Part shown: piece by piece, positions 31,781 to 44,289 of the stretch
Position numbering within the stretch: the stretch's first letter is position 1
How the letters are laid out: every line of letters begins with the position of its first letter
Assembly (NCBI GenBank): GCA_014529385.2
Contig: CM043969.1
Coordinates: forward strand, 68,043,676-68,107,675
Direction: 5' to 3'
DNA: 64,000 bases
Origin: Adiantum capillus-veneris
Taxonomy: Eukaryota > Streptophyta > Polypodiopsida > Polypodiales > Pteridaceae
The notes under the pieces: model-generated
Seen by the model: only the letters and a program-made list of their open reading frames with translations
The model's database searches: none
Told to the model about the DNA's origin: nothing
Position numbers and translations under genes: made by a program

Positions 31781-32149
31781 TGTATATCTACCTCAATAAT
31801 AGGTTGATTCGTAACATTCTTAGAAGACCCATAGGCTGTACATTTGCCTCAATGGAGCTTAAATTCAAGTTTGCACCATTAAAAGGAGGCAACAAAGTGT
31901 CATAAATGTCTTGTCAACTTACATTATCGTCTCTTGTACACAATAGCAAAGGCTGAGCAAAATTTTCCACAAATACAACATCTTGTGAAACTAAGATACA
32001 TTTTGTTTGTAGATGATATAACCTAAAACCTTTGATTTCAGGATTGTAACAAAAAAATTGTATTTTATAGCCTTATCATCCAATTTTTTGTGCTTGCATT
32101 TGTGGCACCAAAGCATAATCTAAACAACCAAAAACATTCATGTGATCAA

Positions 32150-32900
32150 TAGATGGCTTCTTATCATTCCATGTGTCATAAGGAGTCATAGGCTACAAGG
32201 CTTTGGTAGGACACTTGTAAAGTACATAAGTAGCACACATGATTTCCTCAAGCCAAAACAAATGTGGTAAAGCTTGACTCTTGACCATACATCATGCCAT
32301 CTCTATAAGTGACCTATTTTTTCTTTCAGCAACACCGTTTTGTTGGGGTGTATATAGAACTTTACATTAGTGTTTTATTACATGATTAGCCAAAAATGCA
32401 TTAAATTCATGAGACATATACTCCCCCCCTCGATTTAAATGGAGGGTGCCCATGGTATATTTAGAGATATATTTTGCCATAACCAGAAATTGCTTGAAAC
32501 ACATGATTGAACTTAGCTTTAAGTAGATAAACCCATGCACGCCTGGAGTAGCCATGAATGAAAGTCATGAAGTACAAATAATTACCTAAGGATGGAAATT
32601 ACGTAGGCCCACAAACATTACTATGCACAAGTTGCAACCTGCATGTAGCCCACAAACATTGCATAGGCCCACGAACATTACTATGCACAAGTTGCAATCT
32701 GCATGTAGCCCTTATTGAACAGTCCTTTGGAAATTGTAAATGTTGCATCTTACCCAAAATACAGCCTTCTCAAACATGCTTAGAAGGTGCTTCAAGAGAT
32801 GGCAAAGAAGTAACCATATCAGATTTTTGCAAACATTGCAAACTGACAAAATTCAAATACCCAAAATGTGCATGCCAAAGTTTGGCATCTAAAACAGATT
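32150..32900 (-). pseudogene. C1 GAG-pre-integrase/integrase pseudogene
   Basis: Fragments of the integrase core are visible, including HLNRGGEYMSHEFNAFLAN near 32380-32450. A tandem duplication of about 62 bp (32593-32709, GCCCACAAACATT..GCATGTAGCCC) disrupts the frame. Confidence 0.7.
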
Positions 32901-33020
32901 TTGAATCCACAATTGCATTTGCAAAATTCTATCCACACTTTTCATACAAAGTAAGCTTATCACAAAATGTCAAATGCAACAATCTCATCACCGAAATGGA
33001 GATCATGAACTGTACATCTG

Positions 33021-33389
33021 TCATACACAAATTTGACAACAAGGCCAAGTATTGCAACAAGTGCAGATGTAGACAAAATGTTCTTCTTTATCCTTGGTAC
33101 ATAAAGTGCCAACAAGTGTGAAAGAACTGCGGTTTATAGCAGTTAGCACAATATTTTCAACACCCTTGACTAGATAAGAGACATTATTGGCATAAGTGAT
33201 CGTATTCTTGTGAGGGACAACTTTGAGAGAGGCAAACAAATAACGATGGAAAGTAATGTGCTTTGTAGTACCACAATCAAAGTACCAAACATGAGACTTT
33301 GTAACAACTAACATACATGCATCATGGACAAAAGGGTCATATGTACACTTTGCATTAATTTCCCAATCTACATCTACATCAACATCCAA
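33021..33389 (-). pseudogene. C1 protease region pseudogene
   Basis: The frame contains SHVWYFDCGTTKHITFHRYL, where the catalytic D-S-G of copia protease has become D-C-G. The flanking blocks (VPHKNTITYANN) match the C2 and C3 copies. It lies just after gag. Confidence 0.8.
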
Positions 33390-33399
33390 TCTACATTTC

Positions 33400-34380
33400 C
33401 AAAATATTCTACAATTACTGCACTTGTCATAGATCTAGCCTCTTCTTCTTGGCTTCTTTTGCCTTCAACTAAGGACATTGCTTTATCAAGCGATCATTAG
33501 CCTTGCAACACATCTTCTTCTTGCCTTTTTTGCCAAAATTCTAGGACGAGCTACTATCAATAGAAGCACTAGACATAGGTAATCTACTACTCCAGAAGAA
33601 CCATGTTAATTGGTTGTATTACTATCACCAACTCCTCTTTGAGCAACAATAAAATCCTGTTTAATTGCAAGTTATTTAGCCGTGTTCTTTCTTGAAAGTG
33701 ACTTCTATAATAGCAATGTGCATAATGCATCAAACTTGACAGCAAAAGTCTAACAATGCATTGAGAACAGTCTGCACAAGTGAACTATTAAAAATAACTT
33801 CACCTACATAAATGAGTTTCTCATTGATATCCTTGATACTAGAAAGAAAAGCATCCATGTCATCTTCCTCTTGCATAACCTTTGACTCTAGCTCTTTATG
33901 CATCAATGCAATTTTAGCTTTATTGCAACTTGCATAAAGACTAGCCAGAGTATCCCAATCTTATTTTGTTGATTTTGTTGAGCGAATGTGAGGAGTAATA
34001 TTGTGCTTCATAGATAATGAAATCAATGCACGGGCCTACGTATCTCTCACATCCCAATGAGATTGCTCAATTATAGGTGGACAAACGTGAGGAGTAATAG
34101 TGTGCTTCCTAGATAATGAAATCAATGCATGAGCCTACGTATCTCTCACATCCCAAGGAAATTGCAATAGATCTGCTAGAACCTTAAACATCCTCAACAG
34201 AGTGTGTATCCATAGATGGTGGATGTACACCAATTCCCTACACAACATTCCAAATTCCCTTTGACACAAGAACATGTGTCATCATGTAAGGCCACATTGG
34301 GTAGTTATCACTATCCAATTTGTCCTCAGTAGCAAACATCTTGAAAACAGTTGTGTTGTATTCAGCCCTGGTGAGGACTA
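33400..34380 (-). pseudogene. C1 gag pseudogene
   Basis: It is recognisable by VFKMFATEDKLDSDNYPMW and VSKGIWNV. The position equal to the gag start codon in the sister copies (ATGGCT) reads AGGGCT here. An internal direct duplication of about 100 bp at 33987-34175 repeats CACATCCCAA..., and many stops follow. The zinc-knuckle and Lys-rich end lies near 33430-33530. Confidence 0.75.
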
Positions 34381-34721
34381 CACCGATGTGAAAACTACTC
34401 CAAAATAGGAAAAGGGAAGTAGGACTAACATGTTCTCTGAAGCACCACCCAAAGAGGAATATAAGAGACATGTTTTATAGAAAATAACATTGACAAAAAT
34501 TATGCACAAAAGGACAAAATTGCGCGTGCAATATTGCATGTAGTGGAAATGGAGGCTGAAATGAGCCCGAATAAAAATTTTGAGCATACCGAGCTCTTTG
34601 AACTATCTTGAAGTATTACCTGACTTACTGATTCTCACCAAACCTCACCCAATTCGAAGAAAGTGAGCAAGGGAATGCTGGCGACTATGCTCGAGAGGAT
34701 GCAACCTACTTTGATACATAT

Positions 34722-35009
34722 TGTTCGAATAAGGGTTGCAAGGATGCACACACAAGCTGGAGAAGATGAAGAAGCTCAAGGCACACAATAGAGAATGTAT
34801 TGGTTAGTGCACAAATAGAAAGAAAATTAGCCCCAGACTGATGGGCGCATATACAATGCACGGGGGGAAAAACTCCAAAAAAGTGCCCCGATGGTCTGAA
34901 GTGTGCTCACACACATCATTATCACATACAACTCCCTCCTAGTGAGGGAAAAAGTGCCCTAGTGGTCCTAAGTGTGCTCACACACATCACTACCACATAT
35001 ATGGTAACA
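34722..35009 (-). repeat. C1 5' LTR
   Basis: In plus orientation it starts TGTTCGAATAAGGGTTGC and ends ATATGGTAACA. An internal duplication of about 75 bp (AAAAAGTGCCC..GGT) makes it longer than the other family LTRs. The adjoining primer-binding site is decayed (CTTTGATACA in place of GCTCTGATACCA). Confidence 0.88.
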
Positions 35010-35666
35010 TGAGAGAGGCATGTGTTCATCTACTAGGGGAGGTAGTTGGAGAGCCTCTGTGGTAACTATACTTATTGGCTCTAGTACAATGCATTATACT
35101 ATTTGGATGGTATCATTTATTTAATTTCTTCTCTGTACTTTGTCCTTGTCTCTTAAGTGCCTCATGATATGCTTGGCAATTCATTTGGGTGTCATCATGA
35201 AGCACGACATCTTCACTCTCTTCTTGTCAACCCTTTCCACATCAAGTACATCATGTACATCTGCATCAGTAATAGGCTGATCCATATCATTTCTAAAACC
35301 CTCATAGGTTGTACATTTGACTCATTTGAACTTACATTCACATTTCCACCACTAAAAAGAGGCAATAAACTGTCATAAATGTCGCGTGAGCTTACATTAC
35401 TATCTCTCGTACATGACAACAAGGGCTAAACACGATCTTCCACAAACACAACATCTTGTGAAACCAAGACACTCTTTGTTTGTGGATGGTACAACCTGTA
35501 ACCTTTTCTTTTAGCACTGTAACCAACAAAAATGCATTTAACAGCCTTATTATTCAATTGTTTGCGCTACGTTGGTGGCACCAAAGCATAAGCCAAACAA
35601 CCAAAAATGTGCATGATGGCTTTTTATCATGCCATGCTCCATAAGGAGTCATAGAGTGCAAAGATT

Positions 35667-36486
35667 TCATAGGACACCTGTTAAGTACATAAGTAGCACA
35701 CATGATAGACTCAAGCCAAAACAATTATGGCAAAGCTTGACTTTTGACCGTCCATCGTGCCATTTCCATAAGTGACTTTTTTTCCCTCTTAGCAACACCA
35801 TTTTTATGAGGTGTTTAGGGCACTGTACATTGGTTATCCCACGGCTAGCCAAAAATGCATTAAACTTGTAAGACATATTCTGCCCCCCTCAATCTGAACG
35901 GAGGGTGTCCATAGTACATTTTGAGACATTTTTAGCCATAGCCAAAATTTCTTGAAGCACATGAACACTTCGGACTTAGCTTTAAGCGGATACACCCATG
36001 CATGCCCAAAGTAATCATCAATGAAGGTCACGAAGTAAAAGTAATTGCCCAAGGACGGAGTTTGCATAGGCCCACAAACATTGCTATGACAAGTTGCAAT
36101 ATGCATGTGATCCTAGCTGAACCATCCTTCGAAAACTTTGAATGTTACATCTTACCCAAAATACAGCCTTCACAAACATGCTTCACAGGTGCTTCAAGAG
36201 GTGACAAAGAAGCAACCATATCAAAATTTTGAAAACGCAACAAATTGGAAAAATTCAGATGCCCAAAACGTGCATGCCAAAGTTTTGCATATGGAAAAAT
36301 CTTTGAATCCACAACTACATTTGCAAAAATTTTCCCACACTTTTCATATAAAGTGAGCTTATATAGCCCATGACATAAAATGCCAAATGCAACAATTTCA
36401 TCTCCAAAACTAAGATTGTGAATTGTACATTTGTCACCTACAAATTTCACAACAAGACCAAGTCTAGCAAGTGCAGATATAGACAA
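35667..36486 (-). pseudogene. C2 pre-integrase and integrase core
   Basis: GAG-pre-integrase has KLWHARFGHLNF and CEGCILGKM, the HHCC zinc site. The integrase core follows with CGPMQTPSLGNYFYFVTFID and DYFGHAWVYPLKAKSEVF. Stops and frameshifts lie near 36106 and 35876. Confidence 0.85.
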
Positions 36487-36538
36487 AAGATTCTTTTTTA
36501 TCCGAGGTACATAAAGTGCATCAACAAGTGAGGAAGGA

Positions 36539-36724
36539 CTACCATTTGTAAGTTAGCACAACCTTTCCAACTCCCTTGATGGAATAAGAGGCATTGTTCG
36601 CACAAGTGATTGTATTCCGATGAGGGACATCCTCGAGAGAGGTAAAAAAGTCACGATGAGAGGTAATGTGCATTGTAGCACCACTATCAAAGTACCACAC
36701 ATGAGAATCTACAGCAATTGACAT
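36539..36724 (-). pseudogene. C2 protease region
   Basis: The frame reads SHVWYFDSGATMHITSHRDF with an intact D-S-G catalytic triplet, then VPHRNTITCANN. It breaks at about 36539. Confidence 0.85.
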
Positions 36725-36772
36725 ACATGCATCATGGACATACGGATCATAAGTGCACTTTGCGTTAAATGC

Positions 36773-37771
36773 CTACTTTTCATCAGCATCACAATCTTCT
36801 TTCACAAAAGACTCTAAAATAGCTACACTTGTAGTGGAACCAACCTCTTTCTTCTTGGCCTTCTTTGCCTTCAATTTAGGACACTGCTTAATCAAGTGAT
36901 CATTAGCCTTGCAATGATGACAACACATCTTCTTTTTTCCCTTTTCACTAGAATTCCCAGACAAAGTGTTGCCAACAACAGAAGCATTAAGAACATGTGA
37001 TTTTCCACTTGCGGAAGAACCATGAGAAGTGGCTGCACTGTTGTTACCATCTTTTCTTCGAGTATCAATAAAAGCCCATTCAAATGCACACAATTTAGCC
37101 CTGTTTTTTCTTGAAAATGACTCTTGAAATAGCAATGTGCATGATGCATCAAACTTGACAACATTAGGATTTCCTTGGGTCATAAGTCTCCAAGTACTAA
37201 CAAAAGTCTGATAGGAGTCTGGCAATGCATCAAGAACAATTTTCACAAGTGAACTGTTTGAAACGACTTTGCTTGCAAAAATGAGTTTCTCATTAATATC
37301 ATTGATACCACCAAGGAAAGTTTCCATGTCATCTTCCTCATGCATAGTCATTGATTCCAGCTCTTTACACAACAATGCAATCTTAGCCTCATTACGACTT
37401 GCATAAAGACTAGCTAGAATATTCCAAGCTTGTTTAATTGATTTAGTTGAACCAATGTGAGGAGTAATAGTGAACTTCACAGATAATTCAATCAATGCAT
37501 GAGCTTGTGCATCTCTAACATCCCAAAGAGCCCGGTCAGCCATAGGCAAAACAGCTCTAGTAGCAGCAACCATGCCACCAAAACTTGCAACATCCTCAAC
37601 ATCGCCTGTATCCACAGAACCAGGACATACATCAATGCCCTACAAAACATTCCAAATGCCCTTTGACACAAGAACATGTTGCATCATGTAAGCCCACATT
37701 CGGTAATTGTCCCCATCCAATTTATCCTTAGCAGCAAACATCTTGAACACATATGTGTTGTTGTTAGCCAT
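36773..37771 (-). pseudogene. C2 gag pseudogene
   Basis: It starts at ATG 37771 (NNNTYVFKMFAAKDKLDGDN). An in-frame stop lies near 37640, then about 280 open codons follow. The core QAWNILASLYASRNEAK is UBN2-type. The zinc knuckle CHHCKANDHLIKQC (C-x2-C-x4-H-x4-C) is intact. A stop follows at about 36773. Confidence 0.88.
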
Positions 37772-38133
37772 GGCGAGTTCCTGCATCTGATGTGAAAATT
37801 GCCTAGAAAGAGGAGAAACAAAGCGAGATCAACATGTGCTATAGGGCACAACCCAAAGAAGATTGTAAGGGACCCATTATGCAAAAAACGGCATTGATAC
37901 AAGTTCTGCGCAAAAGGAGAAAATTGCATGTGCAATACTTCTTGTATGGAAACAAAGGCCAAAATGAGCCCGAATCAAAATTTTGAGCAGACCAAAATCT
38001 ACTAGCTTGCCTAAAGTATTTGTTGACCTACGAATGCTCACCAAGTCTCACCAATATCAGAGAAAGTGAGCAGGCATGTGCTGTTGATACCGGTGACTGT
38101 GCCCGAGAGGACGTAGCCTGCTCTGATACCAAT

Positions 38134-38362
38134 TGTTGGAATTAGGGTTGCAGGGAAACACACAAAGCTTGGAGAAGGTGAAGAAGCTCAAGGCACACAA
38201 CAGAGAGTAGTATTACTTAGTGTGAAATGGAAAGATAAGTTAGCCCTATAGTGATGGGCGTGCATACAATGCAGGGGAAAAAAAACTCCCAGTGAGGGAA
38301 AAAAATGCCCCGGTGGTCCTAAGTGCATTCACATACATCACTACCACACGTATATGGTAACA
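38134..38362 (-). repeat. C2 5' LTR (229 bp)
   Basis: In plus orientation it starts TGTTGGAATTAGGGTTGC and ends CGTATATGGTAACA. It has canonical TG..CA termini and is the cleanest family C LTR in the window. Confidence 0.92.
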
Positions 38363-38533
38363 AAAACCAAACTCAAAATATGAAAATTGTACAAAACCTT
38401 CAAAAGCTTGGGAAATTGACCAAAATTTAGGGTTTTTTAAATTTTAGTGATCCAAACTCAAAAAAGCTTCGGAATTAGCATCTACAAGGCATAAACAACT
38501 AGCTTACCAAGTTTCTTGCCAAAATGTTGCCAA

Positions 38534-39109
38534 ACATGGATTGCGATCCATGTACCTTTTGATGAGTTTTGGCTGAGATTTGAGCTCTACATAGTTGATG
38601 CCATTTGCAACATCTTTACCAAAAGGCACATTAGCAAAAAGCTGAAAAAAGTTGGTCAAAAGAGCAAAACATGGAAACTATTCAAAATCCGCAAAACAAA
38701 CACAGATTTTCACTTTTTATTTACAAAAAGTGATCCAAATCCAAAAAGTTTTTGGGAATAGACTATTGGCAGCATAGGTAACTTGCAGGCCAAATTCCAG
38801 GTTCAAATTTGATGGAACATGGATCGCGATCCATGTACCTTCTCTAAGTTTTTGGACAAAAACTATACCAACATGTAGCAGAGATTAGTGTGAGCAATAC
38901 TTCCAAAAGCTAGTTAGCTAAAAGAGTTCATAAAGAGGGTCAAAATAGGCAAAAATGCCTCAAGACAAAAAATTGCCAAGACACAATATGGTTTGACTTT
39001 TGAATGAACTAAACTAGTCCAAACCTCACAAAAAGTATATATCTAGGGTCAAGGTAGTGTCAAGTTTCATCACATTCTACCATAAAGGTACATGGATCGT
39101 GATCCATGT
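38534..39109. repeat. Three spaced copies of a 20-bp palindrome
   Basis: ACATGGATCGCGATCCATGT is perfect at 38817-38836. One-mismatch forms lie at 38534-38553 and 39090-39109, 283 and 273 bp apart. The flanks share short blocks such as ...CCATGTACCTT. No coding content was recognised in 38363-39540. Confidence 0.85.
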
Positions 39110-40082
39110 TCTTATGTCATAGACTAAGACTAAACTTGCACCACAACTACAGTTAGTCACACAAGGAGCCTAGTGGTCTTTTCAAAATCGAATTTGGAGT
39201 TGATTAGTCTACAAGCAAAATTCAATTTCTTGCTTAAAGCACAATAAAATTTTGTCGACTTCAGTTTTTGACTAAAAAAGCGGTTGTAAACTCATAGCCA
39301 CCAAGTGTCTTTGTACAGATTGCAAAAGCTAGAGTCAGTAGCTTGAAGTAACATCAATTCAAGGGTTTGGAAGCAACCAAAGAGGTAACATGTCAGGGTT
39401 TTGCAATAGTGTTTTTTTTAATGTATTTGCTATAGGAGACCAGGTTAATCACATTTCCATGGAAGAGAGTGTGAACCAGAAGCTATTGCCAACCTTACAA
39501 CCAATTCTTGAGGAAAATTTCTCTTATACTTCTTTAGAGAGATCTTTATACCTACATGGTTGAGGGTTTCAAGAGTGTGAGTTTCAAAGAGGGGACCAAC
39601 ATGGGGGCAGGACCATCCCAACCCACATCAACTATGAAACCATTGCACTTGACATATCAATTTGAAAATGAACAGAGTGTAAAAATTCACAATGATGATA
39701 TGGATCGCTACTTTGTAAAATTAGAAGAAAGACCTAGTGAGTTCAAGGAAATAGTGTCTATAGACTATAGTGGTGATCAATACTTTAATGAGATGAGGGT
39801 ACCATGTATTTAGTTGTGCAAAATCCCTATATTCTGTACAAATAGGGATTGATATGCACAAGGACACATTCGACGTCGAGCTTGAAGATAATCCACCAAA
39901 GCTAAACATTCCTAATGTGAAGCTAAGGTGAGTGAATGAGGCGACTCGATTTCACATGGATAACACTCATGTGGGGTTGTATAAGTACGATAATGGAGAT
40001 CATGTACCCTATTATAAGTGCGACAAGCCCGACATCAGAGAGTTATCGGATCAAAAAATCTTGTATATCTTACATATATAGA

Positions 40083-40448
40083 AGCATAAATACCCATGTG
40101 ATCATGCTTGATATGTATAGGTGAAGATACTTTGCTATTAGAGCTGGAGAGATATATGTAATTTGGAGGACCACTCCATCAGTATTATGTCACTTCCACC
40201 ACGTTTAGTCCTATTATCTTAGAGACAAGGCTATAAAGAGAAAGAGCGAGTCCTGTTAAAAACAAGCATAAATACCCATGTGATCATGCTTGATATGTAT
40301 AGGTGAAGATACTTTGCTATTAGAGCTGGAGAGATATATGTAATTTGGAGGACCACTCCATCAGTATTATGTCACTCCCACCACGTTTAGTCCTATTATC
40401 TTAGAGACAAGGTTATAAAGAGAAAGAGCGAGTCCTGTTAAAAACAAG
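40083..40448. repeat. 182-bp tandem duplication
   Basis: 40083-40264 is repeated at 40265-40448 with only two or three differences noticed (roughly 99% identity). It starts AGCATAAATACCCATGTGAT. It lies within the gypsy D gag region and destroys its frame. Confidence 0.93.
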
Positions 40449-40729
40449 GTGGAAGATTCATTTAATTGACCACAATTTTTAGTACCAAGACCGATGGGAT
40501 CCTTGAGTTCAAAGGTTCCAATGACCACACACAGGGGTTACAAAGCTCCAAGCACAATCCATACTATGAGAGTTCCATAAACCCGGATTGAAGCAAGGGA
40601 TGTGCTAATCGACAAGAGAGTTACTGAGAGAACTCCAACCAACGTTCCTAGTGGGGGATATGAAACTAGAGATGCCATTTTTGGGAAAACCAAGGTGATG
40701 AGAATGGTAGCCAAAACACGATGGATATG

Positions 40730-41060
40730 GCCATTCCAAATGGCAAAGTATGTTTCCAAGAAGTAACATGGGTTAGGGGATCCATATGCACATGTTTCAC
40801 TCTTCAAGCAAGTCTTGAGAGCCAAACAAGTAGCAAATTTTCACACTCAGTATGAGGGATTTGGGATAACTTTGGAAGGAACAACATTAACATGGTTCCA
40901 ACCGTTGAACATCAAAAATTTCTCAAATATAGAGAAACTCCTGCGAGAGTTTATAGAGGAATTCTAAAAAATGGGAATCAGGCATAAAACAGTTTCCCAA
41001 ATCTACGCTTTTAAGCAAAAAGAGAACAAAAAGTGAAGGAAGCTTTGCTTCTTGACATGG
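40730..41060 (+). pseudogene. Gypsy D gag fragment
   Basis: Across frames it reads LGDPYAHVSLFKQVLRAKQV, FGITLEGTTLTWFQPL, and LLREFIEEF. This matches the Retrotrans_gag domain of Ty3/gypsy. It is broken by frameshifts, with no complete ORF. Confidence 0.75.
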
Positions 41061-41221
41061 TAAACAAAAGTTGCTCATTTCGCATCAATAACAAAGATAA
41101 GGGTGTTGTGTGGAGAAATATCCCGTTAGCTAGTGCTTAAACTAGCCTGCTGGGATAATATCCAAAAATCTCTTTAATGTCTCTAGGAAAATCTTGCCTC
41201 TGAATGCTACATCACGGAATG

Positions 41222-41244
41222 ATATATATATATATATATATATA

Positions 41245-41276
<32 letters not shown>
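41222..41276. repeat. Compound (TA)n(CA)n microsatellite
   Basis: About 24 bp of AT repeat followed directly by about 31 bp of CA repeat. Confidence 0.96.
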
Positions 41277-41281
<5 letters not shown>

Positions 41282-42049
41282 TTGTGGTGCATCAATTTGT
41301 CAAGGGTGTTGCTCATGTTTGCTCAAAAATTTGGTTTGCTCGGTTTTCTTTGCTCATTGATCGGAAACCCCCCGCTTCAAGCAATACATCGAGAGGTGTC
41401 CTGTTAGAGAGCTACCATAAGATGAGAGATTATCAGTTCTATTCATAGAGGGATTGAGAAACAATACTATCAAAAAGGACTTACACTTAAAAGCGTGCAC
41501 CACATTTGAGTAGGTCAATAGAGAAGCGTTTTATATGGTGGACAATTGCAAGGTTTACCAAGAGGTATTGGAAGATGCAAACACTATTACCATGGCTGTG
41601 CCTCTTCAACCACTCTTCAAATACAATGTTGATCAAAAGAATGAACCAGAGCTGTCGACAAAACTTAAATCTACAACAACAGCCGCCATAAGCATTAAAT
41701 GTACCGAGAGCCTTGAAGTGGTGTGCCATTGAGCAGAAATACACCAGCCATGAGACAAATGAGTGTTTTTAAAACAAAAAATTATGTGAGAGAGAGGCCA
41801 TATGGACCTCTAGGGGTGCAACCTTTTCCGCCACCACCGAGGTACCAAATAGGCCCAAATTACGCAACACAAGGGGGGGAGATAAGTTGCAACCGGTGTT
41901 GGCCCAACAACCACAAGATAACGAGGGGATTTTTGATATACCTAGCTTGTAAAAGCATTTGCAAGTCAACAAATGTTTTCGTCAACTTCATATTATTAAG
42001 AACCATTGGAAACCTATGGGAGAGAACTTGAAGGAAATGCATATGCTAG

Positions 42050-42840
42050 CAATAGTTATCCTTCCTAGATAAGCTCAAGCAAGGTGCAAAACCTTCATAT
42101 GTTGCTCCAACAAAGAACCATTATACCTAGCTCTTAGGGCTAAAGTTTTTCTCAAATGCCTTGTTGACTCTGCACAGGACTTAGATGGGATATTATACTT
42201 GGAAATCTTCTCTATATTGTGATTTTTTGCATTAGTCTCTTAGTTGAATCGCTTGCTTATTGCACAAAACACCTTATGATGTTTATTCCCATTAATTTTT
42301 TTACTATTATTGGCATGCATCAATATCCATTGACAATATTGGCTTTTACATCATGGTCTTGGATATTGAAAACCTTCTTATCAAGTTTGTTTAACGTTGC
42401 TTGGCTACCTCATATTGACTTTATACTTGTGATTTTTCTCATACTCTTGATTTAAAGCTTGCTGATAGGTCTTGAATTCCTTAGTGAATAAACACCATGT
42501 TTTGGTATATTTAATGGTGATTCTCTCACCTAGGCTATGCTATTATTGAGCTTGACCTTACGACTCTAGGTATGTGATGGCCATATATTACCAATTAACT
42601 TTAGTTAAACCATTAGACCTTTATGAAGGTTTTGATTAAAGGATAAGTATGGCTCTGAACTATTTTTGGATCGTGTTCCTCGTATTTTGGATTGTCTTGC
42701 TATTTTGAATTTGGCAGATGTTTTGCTGGTTTTTTACTATAAGGTCTCTTCTTGATCTTAATACCCACAAAATCTGATACTCTCTATAAAAAACTATTTT
42801 TTTTGTCTATTGACCTCTGTGGCTTTTATTTCTGTTCCTC
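42050..42840. other. Nothing recognised
   Basis: AT-rich sequence between gypsy D gag and the copia E integrase end. No coding motif or LTR was identified. It may be degraded 3' sequence of copia E. Confidence 0.4.
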
Positions 42841-44270
42841 GTGTGATACTTAACCGCTTTGATAGGATGTCTGTGCATCTTTGACTCATTGAAGATAACT
42901 TGTGAGCTCCAAGAGACTTTCCTAGAATCTAGGTGCCGCAGGCGATAGCCCATAGCTCCATCTACACCCAATGAAGATGAATTTGTGAGATTGGGGATGT
43001 AGCTTCTTACTTAGATCTTTAGGGACATGTGAGAATGCCTCACACTCAAATACACATAATTTGTCATAGTTTGGCTTCTTGCTAGTCCACATCTCTTGCA
43101 GAATATTATAGTTCAATGTATACTACTGTCATAATAGCCTCTCCCAAAGAGGTAATGTTGCCACAAAAGACATGGTTGTGACTCTCTTTTGGATTGTTCT
43201 TTTAATATTCTTAGCAATGCCATTCTAAGCAAATGTGTACGACATAGTAAACTGTTGTCTAATGAATCTTTTTCTACAAATGTTTTTGAACTCGATGGAG
43301 ACGTACTCTCCCCCCTTGTGAGCACGCAAAGCCTTTAGCTTCTTGCTTGATTGGTTCTCTACATTGCAAGGAATTCTAAAATGTAGCAAAGACTTTTTTT
43401 TTTCCTCTTCAAGAGGTAGACCCACACCTTCCTAGTAGGGTCATCGATGAGTGTTAGGAAATAAAATGCCCCTATAGAGATTTATGTGGCATAGATCCAC
43501 ATAGATCAGTATGTACTAACTCTAGAGGATTCCCTAACTCTCTATCCAATGGAAAAGAGGTAATCCTAGTCTATTTTTCATAAATGAAATGCTCACACAA
43601 ACTAAAAGCAAAATATTTTAGGACAAATAAGTAGCCAAAATACTGAAATTGTTTCATTCCTTTCTGACTCATACGATCGAGATGGCTATGCCACAACTCA
43701 TTAGAAGGTAGCTCAACACCATAAATGGAATTATCTTTCATAGAAGAGACATACAAAGAGTACAATGAGAGAAACATTTGGCCCTTCAAAATAACCAAAT
43801 TTCCCTTGCAAATCATCCAAGAACTATTGCCAAAAATTGTAGCATAGCCCAAATCATAAAGCTAACTAGATGACACTAAGCTCTTAGCCAACTTTGGCAT
43901 ATGTCTGACACCTCGAAACATAAACCATCAGTGCTGTTACACATACATAACTTCACATATCCAATGTCACAAATAACCTGAGATGAATCACCTAGAATGA
44001 CCAAACCATGCATAGTAGAATAACTAGAAAACCATTCCCTATGGGGAGCAACATGGAAACTGACACTTGAATCAATGATCTAGTTTTGTGCATAACACTC
44101 ATCAAGAGCCAACTTCATCTTGACTCAAGTCAAAAGCAAATATCAAGATGTTGATGGCTGGGGCATGTCAATAACAACCTCAATTGGTGGAGATTCAATT
44201 GCATTTAGCTACTTGATCTTCACACTACTCTTAGGAGCATCAGACTTGACAATGATTTTACCCTTTCACG
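42840..44270 (-). mobile_element. Copia fragment E (protease to integrase)
   Basis: A minus-strand Ty1/copia fragment inserted in gypsy D. In element order it has a protease region with IDSSVSFHVAPHREWF (D-S-G changed to D-S-S) near 44040-44090, and GAG-pre-integrase ELWHSHLDRMSQKGMK (43571-43852). Integrase pieces follow (RAHKGGEYVSIEFKNICRKR near 43260-43320), then a C-terminal block CVFECEAFSHVPKDLSKKL (42922-43116). RT and LTRs are not recognised. It belongs to a different copia family from C1-C3. Confidence 0.8.
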
Positions 44271-44289
44271 TTGCAAAATTTAGGAATGT

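Larger units (their letters stand above)
23150..35009 (-). mobile_element. Copia element C1, split by an L1
   Basis: A near-complete Ty1/copia element on the minus strand. The 5' LTR is 34722-35009 (288 bp) and the 3' LTR is 23150-23327 (178 bp). The LTRs begin, in element sense, like TGTTACCATAT and end CAACA. Flanks TGAGA (35010-35014) and GGAGA (23145-23149) look like a 5-bp target-site duplication with one mismatch. A polypurine run (AGGGGGAT) adjoins the 3' LTR. Without the L1 at 24303-30959 the element is about 5.2 kb, normal for copia. Gag, protease, integrase, RT and RNase H are all recognisable, in that order, and all are broken. Confidence 0.88.
35010..38362 (-). mobile_element. Copia element C2, 3'-truncated
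   Basis: A second copy of copia family C on the minus strand. It has a 229-bp 5' LTR (38134-38362) and a perfect primer-binding site (GCTCTGATACCA, 38120-38131). Gag, protease, pre-integrase and integrase follow. Recognisable coding ends near 35230 in the linker before RT. RT, RNase H and the 3' LTR are missing, and C1 sits directly beyond. Neither a clean 3' junction nor a target-site duplication is visible. Confidence 0.85.
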
